Source: Anoxybacillus sp. J5B_2022 (lineage in GTDB: Bacteria > Bacillota > Bacilli > Bacillales > Anoxybacillaceae). From it: 32,381 nucleotides of DNA. The translations under genes were made by a program, and so were the position numbers. The stretch lies in the NCBI RefSeq assembly GCF_026847645.1, contig NZ_JAPSMC010000037.1, forward strand, positions 1-32,381, given 5' to 3'. Shown one piece after another: positions 15,632 through 22,753 of this stretch. Within the stretch, counting starts at the first letter, position 1. Every line of letters begins with the position of its first letter. The notes beneath the pieces were generated by a model. The model was given only the letters and a program-made list of their open reading frames with translations. It was not told the DNA's origin and did no database searches.

Positions 15632-16199
15632 ATAATCCCTCTTTCTGAACCGTTTTCCATAATGTCGGATTTCCTGTTGACACCGCGATCGCCCCGCTTT
15701 GCAGCGCCTGTGTAATATGGTGGCGATGTTGAACGAGTCCACCTGTAATAATCGGAATGTTTGTGCGCTGAACAAGGTTAGCAACCATCTCCGGTACGAT
15801 CCCTGGCATCACTTCCAATGCATCGGGAGTGATTTCAGAAACTTGTTTTAGTCCATTCTCCACCGCATCTGTATCGACTAAAAACAAGCGTTGAATCGTC
15901 CAAAGCCCTTCTTTTTTTGCCAGTTGCACGAGTGTACTTTTTGTTGTGACAATCCCGTGCGGACGAACAAACTTTGCGAGAAACTGCAATCCTTCCTTGT
16001 CATAGCTAATGCCAGGAATTTTTTCCACATGGATAAACACGTAACGCCCATTTTCTTTTAGTACATCTACATACCGTTTGACAACGCTAATCGTTCCTGT
16101 CTGCAAAAACGCCGTTTTCCATTTCGTCAGCAAAAATTGTTCAATATGCTTTGGCTGCTTAATGGCCGCAATAAGCCGATCTTGTAAAAACAACGCCAT
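15624..16199 (-). CDS. glpP: Glycerol-3-phosphate-responsive antiterminator GlpP
   Basis: 191 residues, full length for the family, with FVRPHGIVTTKSTLVQLAKKEG, PDALEVMPGIVPEM and PIITGGLV...GAIAVSTGNPTLW, the phosphate-binding TIM-barrel motifs of GlpP. In Bacillus, GlpP bound to glycerol-3-phosphate prevents termination in the leaders of glp operons. Here it is the first gene of the ugp operon and its own leader contains a terminator hairpin (16213-16277), which suggests autoregulation by the transported substrate. ATG 16199 has AAAGGAGG at 5 bases. Its stop overlaps the start of ugpC. Confidence 0.92.
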   Translation of the reverse strand: MALFLQDRLIAAIKQPKHIEQFLLTKWKTAFLQTGTISVVKRYVDVLKENGRYVFIHVEKIPGISYDKEGLQFLAKFVRPHGIVTTKSTLVQLAKKEGLWTIQRLFLVDTDAVENGLKQVSEITPDALEVMPGIVPEMVANLVQRTNIPIITGGLVQHRHHITQALQSGAIAVSTGNPTLWKTVQKEGLYD

Positions 16200-16212
16200 T
16201 CATACCTCCTTT

Positions 16213-16277
16213 AAAAACAAAAAGAAACCGAGAACACACATAGAGAAAAAATGCTCTACGCTGTCTTCACGGTTTCT
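16213..16277 (-). promoter_or_regulatory. Leader terminator/antiterminator of the glpP-ugp operon
   Basis: On the minus strand AGAAACCG (16270-16277) pairs with CGGTTTCT (16223-16230) and is followed by TTTTTGTTTTT, ending just before the glpP ribosome binding site. An inner hairpin TAGAG/CTCTA (16241-16245 with 16254-16258) lies in the loop. This is an intrinsic terminator in the 5' leader, in the position expected for GlpP-mediated antitermination. The promoter is probably within 16290-16390 (TATACT at about 16340 on this strand) but its -35 box is not clear. GlpP binding is inferred from the neighbouring gene. Confidence 0.7.
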
Positions 16278-16379
16278 CATCATCTCCACCTTCAACTATT
16301 CACTTCTTTGTTACACATGTTACCAACTGTTTGTTAAAAGAGTATAAACGATATATTTATTTATTTTTAAATATTTGTA

Positions 16380-16796
16380 AAATGACGTTTACAAATCAAC
16401 TGATCGACATCTTGTATCAACTACTTCACATCGTCGTAAGGAGGCGTCAGCTGCAACATTTTTCGCAACATGAAACATGTCAAGCTCTTCTTCCTAGCTT
16501 CCTTGTCGGCTCGTACGACGAATACAATAAAGCTTCAATGATTTGTCAATTGTATATCGTTTTGATCGTCGCATTGTTTTGGATGCAATGAACAAGTGCA
16601 AGAGACAAAGCAAGAAATCGAAGGATATGTCAAAAAAATGACTGAAAACGGACAGTAGTTTTTTTCATTTTATATCCGGATCATTACTCTCCACGTTATA
16701 TCTCAGCTTGTGTTGAGATGAAAATGGAAACAAAAAATTGGAAATTCTTTATAGTACATTTATTGATCTTGTATAGTATAAACAGTGATAATGATC
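16380..16796. other. Gene-poor stretch, probably decayed coding DNA
   Basis: An AAGGAGG at 16438 is followed by short open stretches that stop quickly, and a shifted frame gives a hydrophilic tail (ETKQEIEGYVKKMTENGQ, about 16598-16659) that ends in TAG. The pieces look like remains of one or more genes with frameshifts. No family can be named. Upstream DNA (16340-16380) is very AT-rich and belongs to the promoter region of the glpP operon. Confidence 0.35.
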
Positions 16797-16802
16797 ATTT
16801 AA

Positions 16803-16817
16803 TTATAATTATTATAA
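16803..16817. promoter_or_regulatory. Perfect PerR box
   Basis: TTATAATTATTATAA matches the 15-base PerR consensus TTATAATnATTATAA at every position. It lies 20 bases before the start codon of the broken peroxiredoxin gene and about 245 bases before the thioredoxin-like gene, on the same strand. A second, weaker palindrome-like stretch (TGATAATGATCATTT, about 16786-16800) precedes it. PerR represses peroxide-defence genes in Bacillaceae. Confidence 0.75.
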
Positions 16818-16836
16818 AAAAGTATGAGTTTTAAAA

Positions 16837-17023
16837 ATGGAGCAAGTACAAAATTATTTACCGCGCATTGGCGATCCGGTGTCAAAATTTGAAGCTTTAA
16901 CTATGGACAAATTTCACTGGACGATTATAAAGGATCATGGCTGATTTCACACCAGTGTGCACAACAGAGTTTATGGCGTTCCAAGCAGTTTATCCTGAAT
17001 TGGAAAAGCTTCCTATAGTATAA
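16837..17023 (+). pseudogene. Broken peroxiredoxin gene fragment
   Basis: The first frame gives PRIGDPVSKFEAL, the N-terminus of an AhpC/Prx protein, then shifts to GQISLDDYKGSWLI and then to [20 protein letters not shown], which contains the peroxidatic cysteine, before a stop at 17023. The loss between SWLI and ADFTP is explained by deletion between two copies of GCTGATT, since one copy remains. Only about 60 of some 180-200 codons survive. It is a different subtype from the intact gene at 5079. A perfect PerR box lies in front, so the promoter may still be used for the next gene. Confidence 0.85.
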
Positions 17024-17024
17024 T

Positions 17025-17041
17025 ATGTTGAGAATCAACAT
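17025..17041 (+). promoter_or_regulatory. Short perfect hairpin before the thioredoxin-like gene
   Basis: ATGTTGA (17025-17031) and TCAACAT (17035-17041) are exact arms around GAA, directly before the ribosome binding site AAGGAGA and after a TATAAT (17019-17024). It could be an operator or a leader hairpin. Confidence 0.4.
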
Positions 17042-17061
17042 GGAAGGAGACGAAATAAACT

Positions 17062-17394
17062 TTGAATGCAAAAAATGAGCTATTTTCCATAGAAGAAATC
17101 GAGCATTTCGTAAACAATCATCATTTAGCATTTTTATATATCTCAAAAACAAATTGTAGTGTTTGTCATGCATTGTTACCAAAAGTGCAAAAAATTATGG
17201 AGGAATTTCCAAAGATTCAAATGGCCTTTGTCAACGTCGATAATGTCCCGGACATAGCAGGGCACCTTTCCATATTTACCGCACCTGTTTTGATTTTATA
17301 TGTCGATGGAAAAGAAGTTTTACGAGAGGCAAGGTTTGTTCATGTTGAACAGTTTAAAAAGAAAGTGGAAAAAATTTATTTTTTAACGAAGTAA
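17062..17394 (+). CDS. Thioredoxin-like protein with CSVC active site
   Basis: 110 residues with a thioredoxin fold: LAFLYISKTNCSVCHALLPKV carries a CxxC at about residues 34-37, and IFTAPVLILYVDGKEV holds the cis-proline (AP). The Cys-Ser-Val-Cys redox site and the short length resemble the thioredoxin-like proteins of Bacillaceae of unknown partner. Translation starts at TTG 17062, since AAGGAGA is 11 bases upstream and no in-frame ATG is nearby. The gene lies just downstream of the broken peroxiredoxin and its PerR box, which points to a role in peroxide stress. It is a single gene followed by a gene-free stretch before the LysR gene. Confidence 0.8.
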   Translation: MNAKNELFSIEEIEHFVNNHHLAFLYISKTNCSVCHALLPKVQKIMEEFPKIQMAFVNVDNVPDIAGHLSIFTAPVLILYVDGKEVLREARFVHVEQFKKKVEKIYFLTK

Positions 17395-17518
17395 CTGTAA
17401 ACAATACAAGCCTTTATGTGTTTTTGTCCACCATCTGGAGTTTTATCATTGTCATTAATTTTATTATGAACCCATCAACCTTCTTTAATATAAGCAAAAT
17501 AAATGATTATAATATTAA

Positions 17519-17533
17519 TGATAATTATTATGA
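17519..17533. promoter_or_regulatory. Fur/PerR-like box in front of the LysR gene
   Basis: TGATAATTATTATGA differs from the Fur 7-1-7 consensus TGATAATnATTATCA by one base and from the PerR consensus by two. It ends about 20 bases before the TTG start of the LysR gene, with the ribosome binding site between. It overlaps further AT-rich palindromes (TGATTATAATATTAAT just upstream). Confidence 0.5.
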
Positions 17534-17554
17534 ATAATGACTGGAGGGAACGCA

Positions 17555-18460
17555 TTGGATCAATTATTGCACGTGTTTGTCAAAGTGGCAGAAAAGAAAA
17601 ATTTTACTCGCGCTGCCGAAGAATTGCACATGACACAGCCGGCGGTGAGCCAGCATGTCCAAACATTGGAGCGCCTAATGGGAACAAAATTGCTAGAGCG
17701 AAACAACAAATACGTAAAACTTAATAAAGCTGGAGAAATTGTTTACCATCACGCGAAAGAAATATTAGGGCTTTATACTCGCATGAACCATTTGATCGAT
17801 GACTTAATGAACCGCGCTAGCGGAGCGCTGTCCATCGGCGCCAGCTATACTTACGGCGAGTATATCCTTCCCCATATTATGGCCGAGCTGCATAAACAGT
17901 ACCCGTTAATTAAACCGGCCATCACCATCGGAAATTCGAATGAAATTGTAGAAATGGTGAGCAACCATCAATTGGATGTCGGGATTATCGAAATGGACAT
18001 TGAGATGAAAGATGTTTATATCGAGCCTTTTGCCGAAGATCAAATGTTTATTATCGCTTCTGCTAACCACCCGTATGCAAAAAAGAAAAGGGTGTCTATT
18101 GATGATCTTCGCAGCGAAACATGGATCGTTCGCGAAACGGGGTCTGGAACAAGGAAAGCAACCGACAAATTGTTTTCAAAATATAACTTTTTCCCGCACG
18201 ATATCATGGAATTTGGCAGTACACAGCTGATTAAAGAAGCGGTGGAAGCCGGTTTAGGCATTACATTCCTTTCGCAATGGACAGTAAAAAAAGAACTTTC
18301 TTTCGGGACATTGAAACTGATAAATATTGATGACCATCCTTTTTTTCGCCAATTTTCCTTTATCACTCAAAAAACCCCGTTTTATACAAAAGCGATGGAA
18401 GTGTTTTTGGACATTTTACGGAAGCATAGAACTTCGGCAAACAGCTTGGCAAAGCAATAA
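17555..18460 (+). CDS. LysR-family transcriptional regulator (CysL/YeiE-like)
   Basis: About 301 residues. The N-terminal HTH (FTRAAEELHMTQPAVSQHVQTLE) is typical of LysR proteins and is followed by a coinducer-binding domain (SYTYGEYILPHIMAEL; GSGTRKATDKLF; EAVEAGLGITFLS). The sequence resembles the CysL/YwfK and YeiE group, which respond to sulfur or sulfite compounds. The TTG at 17555 is chosen, because GGAGGG lies 6 bases upstream while the ATG at 17537 has none. The YeiH-type transporter gene is convergent and 245 bases downstream; LysR-YeiH pairs are common, so it may control that gene. A Fur/PerR-like box lies in front. Confidence 0.88.
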   Translation: MDQLLHVFVKVAEKKNFTRAAEELHMTQPAVSQHVQTLERLMGTKLLERNNKYVKLNKAGEIVYHHAKEILGLYTRMNHLIDDLMNRASGALSIGASYTYGEYILPHIMAELHKQYPLIKPAITIGNSNEIVEMVSNHQLDVGIIEMDIEMKDVYIEPFAEDQMFIIASANHPYAKKKRVSIDDLRSETWIVRETGSGTRKATDKLFSKYNFFPHDIMEFGSTQLIKEAVEAGLGITFLSQWTVKKELSFGTLKLINIDDHPFFRQFSFITQKTPFYTKAMEVFLDILRKHRTSANSLAKQ

Positions 18461-18590
18461 TTGTGCTCGATTCGATAAGAGCGTCAAAAAGAGGCAAATG
18501 GTTGGCTAAAGTTACGACTTATATCCTATTATTTAGAAATTGTATTTCACACTCTTCCTTTCTGTAAAAAACATAACCATACGGATTGCG

Positions 18591-18617
18591 AGTCGGCAAG
18601 CGAATCGCTTGCCGACT
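18591..18617. repeat. 27-base perfect palindrome between LysR and YeiH genes
   Basis: AGTCGGCAAGCGA (18591-18603), a central A, and TCGCTTGCCGACT (18605-18617). In RNA it folds as an 11 bp stem with loop GAATC, but no T run follows. It lies between the two convergent genes and may be a weak bidirectional terminator or a protein-binding site. Confidence 0.55.
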
Positions 18618-18705
18618 ACGGCAGAAAAGCTAGGAATAGAGCGATCTCAACTGATTTTTATTACTTAATCAACACGCCTGTAAAACTTTCGATCTTTCCG
18701 CTTAG

Positions 18706-19743
18706 TTAAGCAATGAAGAAAGATAGAAACGATAATAAAACAGATGTAATGGACATGGCGATTAAAGGGCGCAAAGCTTTTGTTCGTAAATCGCGAAGAC
18801 TAATATTCAAGCCGAGGCCGACCATAGCTGATGTCAAAATAAATGATGTGAAATAAGAAATGCCGTTTAATGCACTTTTTGAAATAGGAATCGCTTTTCC
18901 GAGAACGTAGCTGCCAAACAAGCTCATAAGAATAAAGCCAATCAAAAACCATGGAAATTCCACTTTCGTGTCTCCCGACTCCTGGCTGGCATTTTTTCGG
19001 CTCATCCAATACATTAATATAAAACTGAGCGGCACAAGCAAAAGAACTCTTCCTAACTTCGCCAGCAAGGCAAGGGCCAACGCATCCTGCCCTGCCGGAG
19101 CACCAGCTAATGCAACGTGCGCAATTTCGTGCAAACTAATTCCGCTCCAAATTCCGTAATGCAAATCAGAACCGGGCAAAAATGGCCGAATAATCGTATA
19201 AGTTATAGAAAAAATAGTACCGACAAACGCTATAATCCCTGCAGATATGGCCGTGTCATCATCTTTGGTTTTTAAAATCGGAGAAACAGCAGCAATAGCA
19301 GCCGCTCCGCATACACCTGTTCCAATTCCGAGCAATAACGATAACGAAGAATTTGCTTTTAATATTTTTCCAAGCCAAACCGTCACAAAAATAGAAAAAA
19401 CAATGACAGCCACATCGCGGACGAGAAGGCCTAGTCCTTGATGGATCACGACATCAATATTAAGCTTTAAGCCAAATAGGATAATGGCAAATCTTAATAA
19501 ACGTTTCGTAGAAAATTGAATGCCGGGCCGAATCGCTTCTGGATATCCAAAAATTTGCCGATACACGACTGCGATCAAAATCGCGCACGCGAGCGGCCCT
19601 AAATGGTCAAGCCCTGGTATTGCCGCTAGCGCAAAGCCAATTGCCGCGATCGCAAAAGTAAAGGCAACACCTCCTAGCCAAAGCCCTTTGGAACTTCCAC
19701 GTGGAGAAGGGCTTTTTAAAGAGCTTATGTTTTCGTTTCCCAT
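18706..19743 (-). CDS. YeiH-family (UPF0324) putative sulfate exporter family membrane protein
   Basis: 345 residues with about ten membrane segments. Conserved motifs of the family are present: RLLRFAIILFGLKLN (about 80-95), LLGIGTGVCGAAAIAAVSP, DDDTAISAGIIAFVGT, ISLHEIAHVALAG, and AMVGLGLNISLRDLRT near the C-terminus. ATG 19743 follows AGAGGTG at 8 bases. Members of this family are usually encoded next to a LysR regulator, as here. A role in export of sulfur compounds or in sulfite tolerance has been proposed for the family; direct transport evidence is limited, so the substrate remains open. Confidence 0.88.
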   Translation of the reverse strand: MGNENISSLKSPSPRGSSKGLWLGGVAFTFAIAAIGFALAAIPGLDHLGPLACAILIAVVYRQIFGYPEAIRPGIQFSTKRLLRFAIILFGLKLNIDVVIHQGLGLLVRDVAVIVFSIFVTVWLGKILKANSSLSLLLGIGTGVCGAAAIAAVSPILKTKDDDTAISAGIIAFVGTIFSITYTIIRPFLPGSDLHYGIWSGISLHEIAHVALAGAPAGQDALALALLAKLGRVLLLVPLSFILMYWMSRKNASQESGDTKVEFPWFLIGFILMSLFGSYVLGKAIPISKSALNGISYFTSFILTSAMVGLGLNISLRDLRTKALRPLIAMSITSVLLSFLSFFIA

Positions 19744-20271
19744 AGATGTTACACCTCTTTTTTACTAAGCTGTAGTCCGAAAAGCAGAACTAGCGCTGAA
19801 TTTATTTTTATAAGTGCTCCTTAAGAATACCTCGATTTCTTTAATAAGTGAAATAACGATTTTGGATAATAATCATAAGTAAAACATATGGTAAAAGCAC
19901 AAATCGTTTCATGCAACTGGTTTCTTGACTACTAAAACAGGGATGTGCGTGCGATTTAATACGCCGAGAGTGACGAGGACGGAACAACCAACCGCTTCAC
20001 AGATAAATGTATTTGTCTGGAAGCGGTGTTATTCGGTCACCCGACAGTCGAAAAATACTGATTACTCCATAAAAGACGAAAACGTTAAAGTTCCAAACTG
20101 CATCCATATATATAGCATGCAGCTGATGAACTTGGAAAAGAGCTTTCGAGATACTTTTTTCGTTTCGGAAGCGGACGAGTATTTCCTTGTCGCAAACGAA
20201 AATGATCCTGCTTCATCTAAGAAAATATGAGTGGCCATAATTTATGAGGAAAGATGGTCAAAAGAAAAACA

Positions 20272-20302
20272 CCCTTGTCATTCAAAGGTGTTTTTCAAAC
20301 CA
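20272..20302. terminator. Hairpin resembling a terminator
   Basis: Inverted arms AAAACACC / GGTGTTTT flank a loop of about 13 bases, with A before and T after, as in a rho-independent terminator usable on either strand. It would end a transcript of the unrecognised 19925-20230 segment. Confidence 0.5.
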
Positions 20303-20567
20303 AAACCGACCGATTCATCCCCACTTACTCGACGCTTCAAAGTGTGAGTCTTCTCGACCGCTATGATAAAATGATCAAAAATTCAACTGCGTTTTTGCTG
20401 GCAGTTTTTCGACAAATGTCTGTGCCAGCTATCGCACGTACGTTGGCAAACGCTATCTATTGTTTAATAATCCCTAATATAAGTGAGACTGTCTCAAAAG
20501 GTCGTCTTTCTTCAAGGAAGATACAATATATAGTTTTACGAAAGTGTTTCGCGCGTATATATAGTGA

Positions 20568-20616
20568 TAAAAAAGGGTGCCCCGTTACTTTTGGGACCCC
20601 CTCATTTTTTATTAAA
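20568..20616. terminator. Likely bidirectional terminator
   Basis: Arms GGGTgCCC and GGGACCC, with one bulged base, are framed by A6 on the left and T6 on the right, so the structure could terminate on both strands. It lies downstream of the ansA/aspA remnant on the minus strand. Confidence 0.5.
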
Positions 20617-20699
20617 AAAATATAATATGTTTTATCATTTTTAACATTTGTTTATACCATATAATCGATGTTTAAAAGCAGCGTATATACCTTGATGTT

Positions 20700-20795
20700 C
20701 TAACATATTTCAATCGTTTTTAAAAACAGACCGAGTAATATACCAGAAAGCACGCCGGCGACACTTCCCTTGATAACGAAACGGGACAAATTCAT
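20700..20795 (-). pseudogene. N-terminal remnant of a small membrane protein
   Basis: A 31-codon frame (NLSRFVIKGSVAGVLSGILL, then a second hydrophobic stretch) starts at ATG 20795 with AAAAGGAGAC upstream and stops at TAG. In the same frame beyond the stop, NIKVYTLLLNIDYMV continues, which suggests an in-frame nonsense mutation in a formerly longer membrane protein. The family is not recognised. Confidence 0.45.
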
Positions 20796-20798
20796 AAC

Positions 20799-21197
20799 TC
20801 AGTCTCCTTTTTCAATATACTGTAGATGAGCAATTTCAGCAAAAAAGAAAACATGAACGATCACTTCGTTCCTGTACATATTGATTGACGTGACCGCGCC
20901 CCCTTGAATCGGATCGAGGATAAACTGGTCGTGCCATCGTCCTCCGATGATTTCTTTGGCTGCTTTCACAATCGCTTCACCGATACGCGGATGTAGCTGT
21001 CCTGTTTCCATATTCGCTAAAGCTGCTGCTTTTTTGACGATCGCCATCGCTTGAATGAGCTCACGATGCAGACGATATCCGATAATCGGGAAATTTTCCA
21101 CCGCCCGCATCGTCTGAATGCCGTAATAAGCGCCATATGGAATTTCTTTTTCGCCGAGAAAATCTTGTTCGATTCGAACCGCTTTCGTTTGCATCAT
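20799..21197 (-). pseudogene. aspA: Truncated aspartate ammonia-lyase (N-terminal part)
   Basis: The first 110 residues match AspA/AnsB: VRIEQDFLGEKEIP, YGIQTMRAVENFPI, AIVKKAAALANMETGQL and QFILDPIQGGA. The enzyme is normally about 470 residues, but here the reading frame leaves the family after INMYRNEVI and stops after 132 residues; the catalytic serine loop and most of the fold are missing. The second part (VHVFFFAEIAHLQYIEKGD) is not AspA. In B. subtilis ansA and ansB form the asparagine degradation operon; here the second enzyme is lost, by deletion fused to unrelated DNA. The start ATG lies on the ansA stop (TAAATG). Confidence 0.85.
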
Positions 21198-22208
21198 TTA
21201 TGCGTCCCAACTTTCTTCTTGTTTTGGCGTGATGTCATTAGCGATTGGTGTTTCCATGATTTTTTTAATGTCAAGCAAGTTCGCTGTTTTCCCTAACGCC
21301 CACATCAGCTTTGGCACGATCGCTTCCGTATTCATATCGCCTGATAAAATGACCGTATTTTGCGCCACTTTCCGCCCAACTTCATATAATGTTAAATCTT
21401 CTCCTTCTTCTAAACATTGCGTCGTAATGACAACTGCCATTCCATCATCAATGAGCTCTTTTATTTTTGGCAACAAATTTCGCCCTTGAAACGGTACACC
21501 GCCGCTACCAAAGCTTTCGATGATCACACCGCGATATAAATGGCGAATGTAATCGAATATTTCCGGCTTCGTGCCTGGATGAAGTTTTAATAAAAACACA
21601 TCGGGGCAAAGCGACGGATCAAATTGTAGCTGCTCATGCGTCGTTTCTAGCTCGTATTGATAGTCGATGCGGTCTTTATGAATATAAGCGACGTACGGAT
21701 GGTTAATGCTTTCAAACGCGTCGTAACTTTTCGTCCGCATTTTTACCGCTCTTGTGCCTAAAATGACCCGTCCATCGAATACGACAAAAACGCCGCCGAT
21801 GTTTTCACAAGCAAAACGAAGGGCATCGCGTATATTTTTTTTCGCATCCGTTTTTTCAAAGCCGATCGGCACTTGCGAACCGGTCAACACGATTGGTTTA
21901 TTGACATATTGCAACATATATGACAACGCCGCTGCCGTATACGCCATCGTATCCGTCCCATGCGTGACGACGAAACCGTCATATTTGTCGTAGTTTTTAT
22001 AAATCGCCTCGGCAATCTCGCGCCAATGCTCCGGCTGCATATTCGTGCTGTCGATGTTCATTAAAATTTGGCTATCTAACTGATACGGCCCGTTTTCCTT
22101 TGCAATGTAGCTTGTCAGCTGCTCCGCCGTCAGCTTCGGTGTTAATCCTTCTTCGCTCGGTACTGATGCAATCGTGCCACCTGTTGCTAATAACAAAATG
22201 TTTTTCAT
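21198..22208 (-). CDS. ansA: L-asparaginase (type I, cytoplasmic)
   Basis: About 336 residues. Both catalytic threonine motifs are intact: [11 protein letters not shown] at the N-terminus and [17 protein letters not shown] at about 85-100; [13 protein letters not shown] and the C-terminal SFGSGGVP are also typical of type I. There is no signal peptide. It hydrolyses asparagine to aspartate and ammonia. The ATG at 22208 is 6 bases after GAGGTG; an ATG at 22211 is 3 bases after it. First gene of the ansA-aspA operon, whose second gene is truncated, so aspartate would have to be used by another route. Promoter TATAAT (about 22273-22278 on this strand) is preceded by the AnsR-type palindrome over the -35 region. 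Confidence 0.92.
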   Translation of the reverse strand: MKNILLLATGGTIASVPSEEGLTPKLTAEQLTSYIAKENGPYQLDSQILMNIDSTNMQPEHWREIAEAIYKNYDKYDGFVVTHGTDTMAYTAAALSYMLQYVNKPIVLTGSQVPIGFEKTDAKKNIRDALRFACENIGGVFVVFDGRVILGTRAVKMRTKSYDAFESINHPYVAYIHKDRIDYQYELETTHEQLQFDPSLCPDVFLLKLHPGTKPEIFDYIRHLYRGVIIESFGSGGVPFQGRNLLPKIKELIDDGMAVVITTQCLEEGEDLTLYEVGRKVAQNTVILSGDMNTEAIVPKLMWALGKTANLLDIKKIMETPIANDITPKQEESWDA

Positions 22209-22286
22209 CATCGTCACCTCGTGGTGATAAATTCGAACAATCTATTGTATTTTGTGTGTGATGTAGTGTACATTATAAATAAAGTT

Positions 22287-22303
22287 GTTCGCGATTCGCG
22301 AAC
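22287..22303. promoter_or_regulatory. Probable AnsR operator
   Basis: GTTCGCGATTCGCGAAC is a palindrome of 8+1+8 bases. It lies at the -35 position of the ansA promoter (TATAAT downstream), and the same half-site TTCGCGAA recurs at 22357-22364 before ansR. Position and repeat fit an operator for the Xre-type repressor encoded divergently. Confidence 0.7.
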
Positions 22304-22355
22304 CTATGTTTCAATTATATTCAGAAAAAAAGAAAATAACAAGAGTTTTTATTCG

Positions 22356-22374
22356 TTTCGCGAACATTTTGCGA
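22356..22374. promoter_or_regulatory. Second AnsR-type operator, before ansR
   Basis: TTTCGCGAACATTTTGCGA contains the palindrome core TTCGCGAA and a diverged second half-site. It lies about 25 bases before the start codon of ansR, a position suited to autorepression. Confidence 0.5.
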
Positions 22375-22398
22375 TGAACGTGAGAGGGAGAGAAAACG

Positions 22399-22725
22399 AT
22401 GATTGCAAAACGATTGTCAGAGTTAAGAAAAAAGAAAAAATGGTCATTGCAATATATCGCAGATCAATTAAACATCGCCAAAAGCACGTACGCCGGTTAT
22501 GAATCAGGCTATCGCCAGCCGTCGTTAGAAGCTGTAAAAGAGCTTGCCACGTTATTTGGCACGTCGACCGATTACTTGCTTGGCGTCGTCGATGACGAAC
22601 AACAAACGATTGAACTAACGAACACATCGTTTCCGATTACCGTCGACGGTGAGCGTTTAACGGAAGACGAAATTCATCAACTCATTGCCTTCATTCGCGT
22701 CAAACGGGAGATGGCAAAAAAATAG
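22399..22725 (+). CDS. ansR: Xre-family repressor AnsR of the ans operon
   Basis: 108 residues. The N-terminal HTH (IAKRLSELRKKKKWSLQYIADQLNIAKSTYAGYESG) is a typical Cro/Xre domain, and PSLEAVKELATLFGTSTDYLLG completes it. The C-terminal tail (EDEIHQLIAFIRVKREMAKK) is the dimerisation part. AnsR represses ansAB in B. subtilis; the divergent ansA gene and the palindromes between them support that here. ATG 22399 follows GGGAGAG at 6 bases. A terminator (22724-22753) follows directly. Confidence 0.9.
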   Translation: MIAKRLSELRKKKKWSLQYIADQLNIAKSTYAGYESGYRQPSLEAVKELATLFGTSTDYLLGVVDDEQQTIELTNTSFPITVDGERLTEDEIHQLIAFIRVKREMAKK

Positions 22726-22753
22726 GCGTTTCTTCCGTAGAGAGGAAACGCCT
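22724..22753 (+). terminator. Terminator of ansR
   Basis: AGGCGTTTC (22724-22732) and GAAACGCCT (22745-22753) form a 9 bp stem with a 12-base loop overlapping the stop codon of ansR. T tract is short. Confidence 0.55.

Larger units (their letters stand above)
19764..20700. other. Large stretch without a recognisable gene
   Basis: The longest open frames (19925-20230 and 20254-20625, plus strand) give proteins of uneven composition with no family and no clear ribosome binding site, so they are probably decayed DNA. Structures present: arms ACCGCTTC/GAAGCGGT around 19989-20025; a hairpin AAAAACACC/GGTGTTTTT at about 20265-20302; the palindrome TGAGAC-T-GTCTCA near 20485, of a kind often found at transposon ends; and a stem GGGT-CCC/GGG-ACCC between A and T runs at about 20570-20615, a likely terminator. 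Region upstream of the YeiH gene (about 19860-19900) is AT-rich with GATAATAATCATAA and may contain a LysR site. Confidence 0.4.

Noticed and set aside
19940-20040. Possible riboswitch in the hairpin-rich region
   Set aside because: I compared it by eye with the lysine, glycine, cyclic di-GMP, guanidine and T-box consensus motifs and found no match; no gene follows on the plus strand.
20254-20625. A 123-codon open frame on the plus strand
   Set aside because: It crosses two hairpins of terminator type, has no convincing ribosome binding site and no recognisable family.
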